Positions 9,001 to 18,000 of a DNA stretch of 28,112 bases are shown one piece after another. The DNA is taken from positions 1 to 28,112 of IMG/VR virus record IMGVR_UViG_3300048124_000287. The stretch is one strand, 5' to 3'. The translations under genes and the position numbers were made by a program. This DNA comes from a virus. Below the pieces are notes generated by a model that saw only the letters and a program-made list of their open reading frames with translations, did not search any database and was not told the origin of the DNA. The stretch's first letter is position 1. Each line of letters opens with the position of its first letter.

Positions 9001-12000
9001 AAATAATACAAACTTTAATAGAGACTTAATCGCTTGGTTTGATTTTAGCGAAGGCTCAATAAACGATGTTAATGGTAATAAAAACTTATCTTCTTCGTCA
9101 GCATTTTCTATCGTCGAAGGCAGAAAAAAATTAGAGTCAATCGATGATGGATCTGAAATATTTTTAGGCAAAATAACTGGAGGGGATAACCTACTTTTTA
9201 ACATGTCTGGCAATAGACCTACATATAAAATTTCTGGCATAAACAGCCTACCAAGCATCGAATTTGATAAAGATAATTTATCTTTTTTAGATTCTAATTT
9301 TGAGTTAGATTTCGTCAGTAGCTTTACTCTTTATTTCTGCTTCCAAAGCTTAGGCCAAAACAATGATTTTGCTCCCATCATTGATTTCTCAAATTCCGAA
9401 TCTGAAGGTTTATCGATACTTTGGAAAGATACTCCAGGTCAAGAGTACCTTGGCGAACTAAAACTTTTAGTTAATGGAGAAGAATTAATTTTAAAAGAAG
9501 AAAATTTCATTAGAAATATTAACGTAGTTTCTCTTGAATGGAACGTGCATAAAGAAAAGTTATTTATAACAATTAATAATTCCAGACTTTCATCCAGTCC
9601 CAGAGTTTTACACAAAACAGGGCTACAAACTAATTTTGCTAAAACCCCTTTATCTTTAGGTAAATTTTATTATGACTTTAACAATGAGCTTATTACTTTT
9701 AACGGCTTGTTATCTGAAGTACTTTTAAACAAAAACTATTCAGATCCTAATATATTGGAATATTTTTCATGCAAGTATAATTCAATACATCCAGGCTATC
9801 CAGTAGATTATATATATGATGATGAAACCCCTTCAATACTTTTTGATCTTAAAGAATTAAATCAAACTATCGGAGAAGGCACCACATCTCTTGGCAGACT
9901 TAAATGTGATTTACAGAATCCAATTTTCTCTATTGTAGATAGTGATGACTTTACTATAAATTCAGATGGTTATATTTCGTTAACATCACCAGCGGATAGA
10001 GAAACAGAAGCGTATACATTTACAATATTAGTCGAAGATGAAGACTCTGATCTAAGTGAAACGGTTAGTTTTATAAGTTATGTTCAAATAGATAACATCA
10101 TCGCAATTATTGACACCTCCAACCTAACAAAGTATATCTCTTCAGGAAATAAATCCGCGGGGAAACAATTAGGCCGAGTAACAACAACCGAAGCTGTAGA
10201 CTGGTCAATTTTTTCAAGTACAGACGCCAGTATCTCTATTACCTCTTCAGGATATATTGAACTAGCAGAAGATGTCTCAGAAGGGGTAAGCTCTTTTAGT
10301 TTTGTAATTTCAGCCACAGATTATCAAGAGAACATAACATCAACAACCCATACGGTGGAAATAGTTAATTTAGATGGTCATACAGAGATAGAATTTACCC
10401 CTAGATCAAATAACTACATTGATATTGAGACTATATTTTTACCGAATTCTACATGGATAGAGTTTGAATCAGAAGGAGAATCAGAAATTTTCCCTCTTCC
10501 AACCAATAATGGCGTTTTCACTTATCTCATAAATTCAAATAGTTTAAGGACGGAATCAAGTTTTAATACCCCAAGAACATCTCGATACTCACATCCTCTT
10601 TATGATTTTTATGATTCCGACAACTTAAGTTATAGGAGTGCCTTAAACCCTATAACCTCTACAAACTCAGAGCATTCTTATCTAGATAGTGAAACATTAA
10701 GCGCTAACTCATCAAATCCCCAAAGTTATGATCAATATGTTTCAGGCTACATTAACGCCTTTGAAGAATCCGATAACCCGTCATATTACTATGACAACCC
10801 AACAGAACTTAGAATCCACTTAACTAATAATAAATTCGATTCAGAACAACCTAACTCTTCCACCTATTTTGAATCATCAATAATTGAAAATACCGAGCTT
10901 GCTGCCTGTAAAAAAGTTTTAGATAACTTAAAATATATCGCTGATAGTAACCCATACTCAGTAGATCCTCCAGATTTTTCTATTGCGAATAATACTCATC
11001 GAATCTTCAGGATCTATACATCCTCTAACCAAAACAATAAGCCATGTAAGATTAGGCTCAAGACAGTTTCACTTTCAATAAAATCTTCAAATTCATCAAC
11101 GCCTCCCGATATTAAAATAAAAGCCGATCAAGATTCCTTTCTGCAACACTTGTCATTTGGCTACACGAGCGACTCTCCCACGCAATCCTTTATAAATAAA
11201 TTAACATTAGATTGTGAAACAGATCAATTAATTAGCTTAAGGTCTTTTTTCAACAATTTAGGAGCTTGTAATGAAATTGAAAAAATAAACTTTAATACTA
11301 AAAATGTAATTACTTTACATGATGCATTCGCCAATATAATCAGAAACGACGCCATTAATGATAATATTAAGAATTTTTTAAGCTCATTATCTTTCGAAAA
11401 CTTAATTACAGCTGAAAAGTGTTTCAGAATGTCCCACTTCACAGGTACTAGTGATTTAAATCTCTCGAACTGGAACACTTGGAATCTTCAAATAATTGAC
11501 AAGATGTTTGAAGATTCTAAATTCTATCAATGTCAATTAAAATTTTTATCCGAAGATATCAATACCATAACTCCGCCAAGACATTATGGCTCTTCGAATG
11601 ATTTTGATGATGTAGAGCCCGATTCATATCTGCCAAACAATTCATATATAACCTATTTTAATGGCATAATGAATTCAACTTTTTATACCAAAAAAATAAG
11701 AAGCGCCAGAGAATGTTTTCGCAACATTATAATTTCATCACAAACATTAACTACTACCGATGTGCACCAACCCACCAGGCACATCACGATAGATAATACT
11801 CCAACTAAAAATAAAAATGGAACAGATTATCTTGTTGCAACTCGAACACCTGAGTTATATTCTAGATACGCTGCAACTGTTCTAAACCAAATAAATTATG
11901 AGTATGAAGAGCTAGGTAATTTAGATTGTTTTTTAAATACAGAATTGAATTTAAATTGCTTTGAATTAGATTTGTGTTGCGCATCAAAAAATATGTTCTA

Positions 12001-15000
12001 CGCTTCTAATGTCGAAAAAATTAAAATTAGAAATTTAAACTTTACTCGAAAATTTGATTTAAGTTATTTTTTTTATAATTCAGAATTTTTAAGATTCGTA
12101 GAATTTCCTGAGGCTACACCAATAAAACCTACTGAAAGTTTAGCTTACAGTACGCGTAGCATGTTTCAAGATTGCTTATTTTTAGAAAATTTAGGCATTC
12201 AGACTTTCGCAGGGCAGTACGCTCAGTTTGAAAATCATAAGTCATTTATAGATGGATTTTCATTTTTTAACCTTGATCACTGCGTGGATGCGAGCTCTAC
12301 ATTTCAAAACTGCTATGTAATAACAAATATATCAATACCTAGGTTTACAAACATAATAAACTTAGCTCAGTTTGCTCAAAATTGTAGAAGCTTATCAAAA
12401 GTTGAAGGCTTCTCTACTCACGCAGAAAATAATCCTAAAATTATATATTTAGCTAAAAAAGCCGATGGAGAGCTTGATGGAATGAATGAAGCCGAAGAAA
12501 TGGACTGGATTATTGAAAATAATCTTCATTTACAAACTTGCAATACTAAAAATTTACGCAGCCTATCACTAGCTTTCAACAATTGTGAGAGAATTAGAAA
12601 ATTAGTTTTTAGCGGTTTATCTACAAACAAAGCCAAAAACTTGAGTAAGGCATTTTCAAATTGTCGAACATTGCGTGAAATTAGAATAGGGCTAGAGTAT
12701 CATACTAATAACTACAGAAATGGAGTTATTGCCACAGATAGACATAATATACAAGAATACTGGGATAATGCTGCAGTTCCTGCAGAGTCTATTGATTTTG
12801 GGGCATCTTTTGGCTCCAGCGGCAAGGGTAATGTAAAAATAAATGGGAAAGGGAATGTTTACGCAGAGTCAATCGGAGGAGCAGGAGTTAAAGTTTTTGA
12901 ATATGATGCGGCACTAGATCAATGGAATCAAAGAGGTGAAACAATTAATGCTCCATCAAATTCTTATAATAAATTTGGTCATGCAATCGAAATCGATGAA
13001 AATGGAGAAAGAATTATTGTATCAGATTTTCCAGATTCTGGCTCCACAGGCTCAGGTTATGTTCAAATATTTGAATGGAGTGGCGGTTCCTGGGGTCAGT
13101 TAGGCGACACTATAGTATCTAAAGAAAGTTCAAATGATACCTTCGGAGCAGATGTATCGATAAGTAAAGATGGTAATATAGTTGCAATATCCACAGAGGG
13201 AGATCCATTAACTCGAAACGCATCGCACCAAGTCGAATTCCAAGTACTAACATTCGCCAATCAACCAGGCGGATTTTTAACTTTATATTTATCTGAGACA
13301 TATTCTTCATACACAACCTTTGTTATTGAATTTTCTGCGCCCGAAACAGATCCAACAATAACGCAAAATGACACTACCTTAACTTTAAACTTCCCATATA
13401 ATAACTATGGCGTCTACTACCCTTACATAATCGATATAATAAACTGGCTCAACCTTCAGCCAGGCATTAGCGCAGAAGCATCCAGCGCCGTAAACTTAAA
13501 TAACTCAGGATTAGAGCAAAGTGAATCAGGGCAGACAGCCTACATTTCGCCCATCACCCTTACTAAAGGCACAAAAATCTTTTCTCTGGAAGATTCAAAC
13601 TGGGTGCAGTTAGGTGAAACTATATCCGCTGGACAATCAATAAATTTAAATAATAATGGAAGCATCATTTCAATAGGAGATCCAGAATATAATACAGACT
13701 CGGCTAATAATGTCGGCAAAGTCGAGGTTTTTGAATTTGATTCAAGCACATGGATTAAATTAGGCTCAACAATTACAGGGCCCGACACTAGCCCCGTATT
13801 AACAAAAACAGTTGCTAATATTGCTACAACTGACGGCGGAGCTTCCGAAGATCCAGCGAGAGTCATTGAATTAGACTTAACAGAAGAATATTTAAATGTA
13901 GAAAATTTTTCTTTGAATTTTTATCAAAATGCAAGTGAGGCAGTCTTAAGTAATGGAGGATTAGATTTAGCAATCAATGTAGATTTTTCTGCGGCAGATG
14001 TTAGTGAAGACTTTTTCTTTACAATACCTGTTCAAAGAAGAGAGAGCGGCCCACAATGGTGGGGACCAAATTATGTCTATCAGCGTGGAGGTACCATTAC
14101 AGTTTCTGGGGCTGGACTGAACGTAAACACCACTTTCACACTAACATTTACTGCAGCAGGAACCCCAGCAACCTTCGATCATGATATTGACAATAATACA
14201 GTAACCCTAACATACCCAAGGTTTTCATCTAATCAGACTTTTAGAGTCTGGACTACAGGTGGAGGTTCAACGTATTTAAGCATGGGCAAAGATCCCTCTG
14301 TGATAAGTTTGGTTAATTTTATAAATAATCAGAGTGGATTTAGCGCGACAACTACAGCAGCGACATCGTTTGAAAACCGATCTCCTCCTGGAACATTGCA
14401 AGGAACATACAATTCTACTTATTCTGGAGAAGGTCAAGGCCCCTATGTTGAACAATTTGTAAATTGGATCAATAATTCAGTTGAAAATATCTCTGCCAGA
14501 ATTACAGTTCCTTATGATAGTGAAACAAACTCAGGTATTGAACTAGATCAGTTTTTAAGACCTCAAGACAGATCTGATATTGTAAAATCTTACACAGATG
14601 CAGACGATAATAGGTTTGGCTACAATGACATAAATTTTAATGGCAACAGGGTTATTGTCGGCGCTACTCATAGCAATACAGAGGTTGGAGAAGACTCTGG
14701 CTTAGTTAAAATTTTTGATTACAACGGCACTGAATGGACTCAAGTAGGCACCACCATAAATGGGCACGAGTCATTAGCTAAAGAAGGTTTAGTTTCTATC
14801 AACAAGGTCGGAAACATAATAATTACTGGAGGAATAAATAAAAGAAACTTTAGAATTTTTAAAGAAATTAATAGTGAATGGATCGAGCAACATTCAGAAT
14901 CTCACATAATTTCTTCCACAAAAGAAGTTTCGATAGATATGGATTACTCAGGAGACAACACAATATCAATACAGTCATCTGATGCAGTAGTTCGAACTAG

Positions 15001-18000
15001 AAAAGAAAGAGAAATACAAATTTACAATGTTAATGGCTTCTTTGATACTAGAGAATGTAGAGATTTTAGTTCAATGTTCCAAAATTGCCTGATGTTAAAT
15101 CATTTTGGCGGCAAACTACTCCCGACTCCTGAGCTCTCATCATCAAATGATGTTTTTGGCATAATTGATGACAAAATTTTTGATTCCTTAGCATTCAATT
15201 ATAAGAGTGCGGTAAACTTAGAACAGATGTTTTCTTCAGTCTTTTCCGATTATTTATCTAATTTTATAAGTGACGTTAAAGCAATGCAGCAAAATTTCAG
15301 GATCTTTGGATCTTCAACATATTATGTAGAAATTAGACAAATGTTTGAAGTTGAGACGACACAAGAAATAGAAGAACTTATGTCTATATATTTCGATCTT
15401 GACGATCCCTTAGATCTTCCTGCTATAAATACTGCAACGTCTTTATTTTACAGTTCCCTAGGAGTTGAAAGTTTAGGTTCGCCCAAGCGATTATATTCCG
15501 CAATTAACGCTGGCCAAGCAAATGATATAATTGCGTGGAGTAAAAATTCCTCAAGCTCAACCATCCCAGATGAAAGCATTGACACTGCTTTATCAGTTTT
15601 ACAAAGTGAAGCATTTGATGTTATCCCAGAGCATAAATCTTTTTTCTTTAATTTTTATGATAGAGAAATAGATTCTGAAATTTCTTTAAAAAGTGTTTTT
15701 ATAATGAATGAAAATATTGAAAGCGTTAGGTTCTTAAAAAACCCAAATTTCAAAAATAAAATTAATAATATTTCAAATTCTTTTAATATTTGCAGAAGAT
15801 TGAGAGACTTCATAGATTTAAGAGGGTTTAATTTAAAGTCTGTAGAGTCAGCGGATTCTGTTTTTAGAGATTGTTATCATATTAAAAATATATATTTTGA
15901 CGATACATTTTTAAGCGAAGACAACGCAACCATCGACATTTCATTTATGTTTTATAATTGTTATTTCCTACAATCTATAAACAGTAGCAATTGGATAGGT
16001 GATAAACTGTATACAATGCGTTATGTTTTTTCGAATTGCCACTCCATTGAATCCATTAATCTCTCTAAATTAAATCCAGAAAATTGCTTATCTTTTGCAC
16101 AGGCATTTTATGAATGCAATTCAATAAATGAATTAAACTTAAATAATTTTTCAACTAAATTGGGGATTGATTTTTCGCAAATGTTTGAAGGGGTAGGGGG
16201 AGCTTATCCTGTATGGGAATTTATATACGAACCATATGGCCCAGAAGGCAGTTCTGGTACAGTATCAAATCGCCAGCCCGATCATCTTTATCGTCATGCT
16301 AGAGGAATTTATACATATTTCATGAATAATTATATAAGAGATAATTCTAACAATATAATTCCTCCAAGCTCTGATTTTACATTAAATGTTTACCAAGATA
16401 TAACTTACCTAAGTTGGTATTCTCTCTTTTTTGGATCATTCGCGACATACGACATGTCACAACCATACGAAAGTCCATCAGCTTATTTATATTTTGATTT
16501 CCTAAGAGACAACTTCTTCACAGAAGCTCAATCAACTATGCCTACGCAAGCAGAATACGATGCCTACATCAATGGCAAATGGGACAACTCAGAAGGTTTA
16601 GATTCTATAGACCTAACAAGTTTCGATATTTCCAATGCCTGTGAAACCAGCCACTATAACTATAGTAGTTACAGTATGACTCCCGCTATAAATACGACTT
16701 ACCGTGAGTTTTTTGGCGATAAATACTTACCGAGACTTAGCGTCTCCTCCTCCGTTATGCAACAGCCACCAACGACTAATATAGCATTAAGTCCATTTTT
16801 CTTAAAAGCGAAAGAGTCAGCTAATCTATATTATTTCGAAAAAATTAACGAGTCAGATCATCCACTTGATTATACTGATCGACTATTTAATGAATTCGAA
16901 AAAGCTTACGAAGGAGATGAAGAAATTTACAGTCGAAATTTTAATTTTCTAGCCGATCCCTACAGTCAACTTTTTTTTAGTTTTAGAGGTAGATTAAGAG
17001 GGGGAGTATCAGACATGTTTAATAATTTATCTATAAATACCTTAACCATACCCGAAAATTTCAAAATAAGCAATCATTCTAAAAAATTTATAAATTCAAA
17101 TTTAGTGGGCAGCTCAGTAGGATTCATTAAACAGTTAATGCAAAACGCAAGTTCTAAATTATTTTATACTCAAGATGAAATTTTAAATTTCATGAATGAC
17201 CCTAATTATGAGGATATACAGAATATTGGCACGTCGAATAACCCTAACCCTCTGTACGGATCTTTCGAGATAGCCCTTTCACCTTCTTGCGACAATCTAT
17301 TTGAAGACCTTAGAGCAAATGAATTAAATATTTCCGATAATTTTTTAGAAAGTTTATCGGCGACTAGAGATATAACTAACCTATTTAATTCTGCATCCTC
17401 TAGAAATATCAACGAACATTGGTCGTATGAAGAATATTCGCCTGGGCAAATACTCGGTGGGGCAATTAAAACAAATTCAACCAACTTTTCAAAACTAAAC
17501 ACAAGCTCAGTCGTATTTTTTCATAGAGCCTTTTCAAAAGCAATGCTCGAAAATTTAGACTTATCGACGCTAAATACATCTAAAGGTCTTGACCTCTCAT
17601 ATATGTTTAACTATTGGGACTTAAGTTTAAATCCTCTAGTTCTATCTAATATGGATACGTCTAGCGCGCGCACGATGAGTTATATGTTCTCTGAGATCAA
17701 AGATCATAGTTCGCAAACAGCAATACCTTCTGCATTAGATTTATCTTCTCTAAGTTTTAAAAATGTCACGAATATTCAAGGAATATTCGAAAACACTAAC
17801 ATTAATATCGTAACAATTCCTACTTATTCAAATTTATTCAAAACTAGCAGTGATACTAATTTAATAAACATAAGTAATGCTTTTAGGCAAACTACTGAGG
17901 GAGTAAGTCCTAGCGAATCGGTCCACCATAATAACATTAAAGAAAAAATTGACAAAATCAACTCTTTAATAGCGAATTTATCAAAAGGAGACACTTCTGA

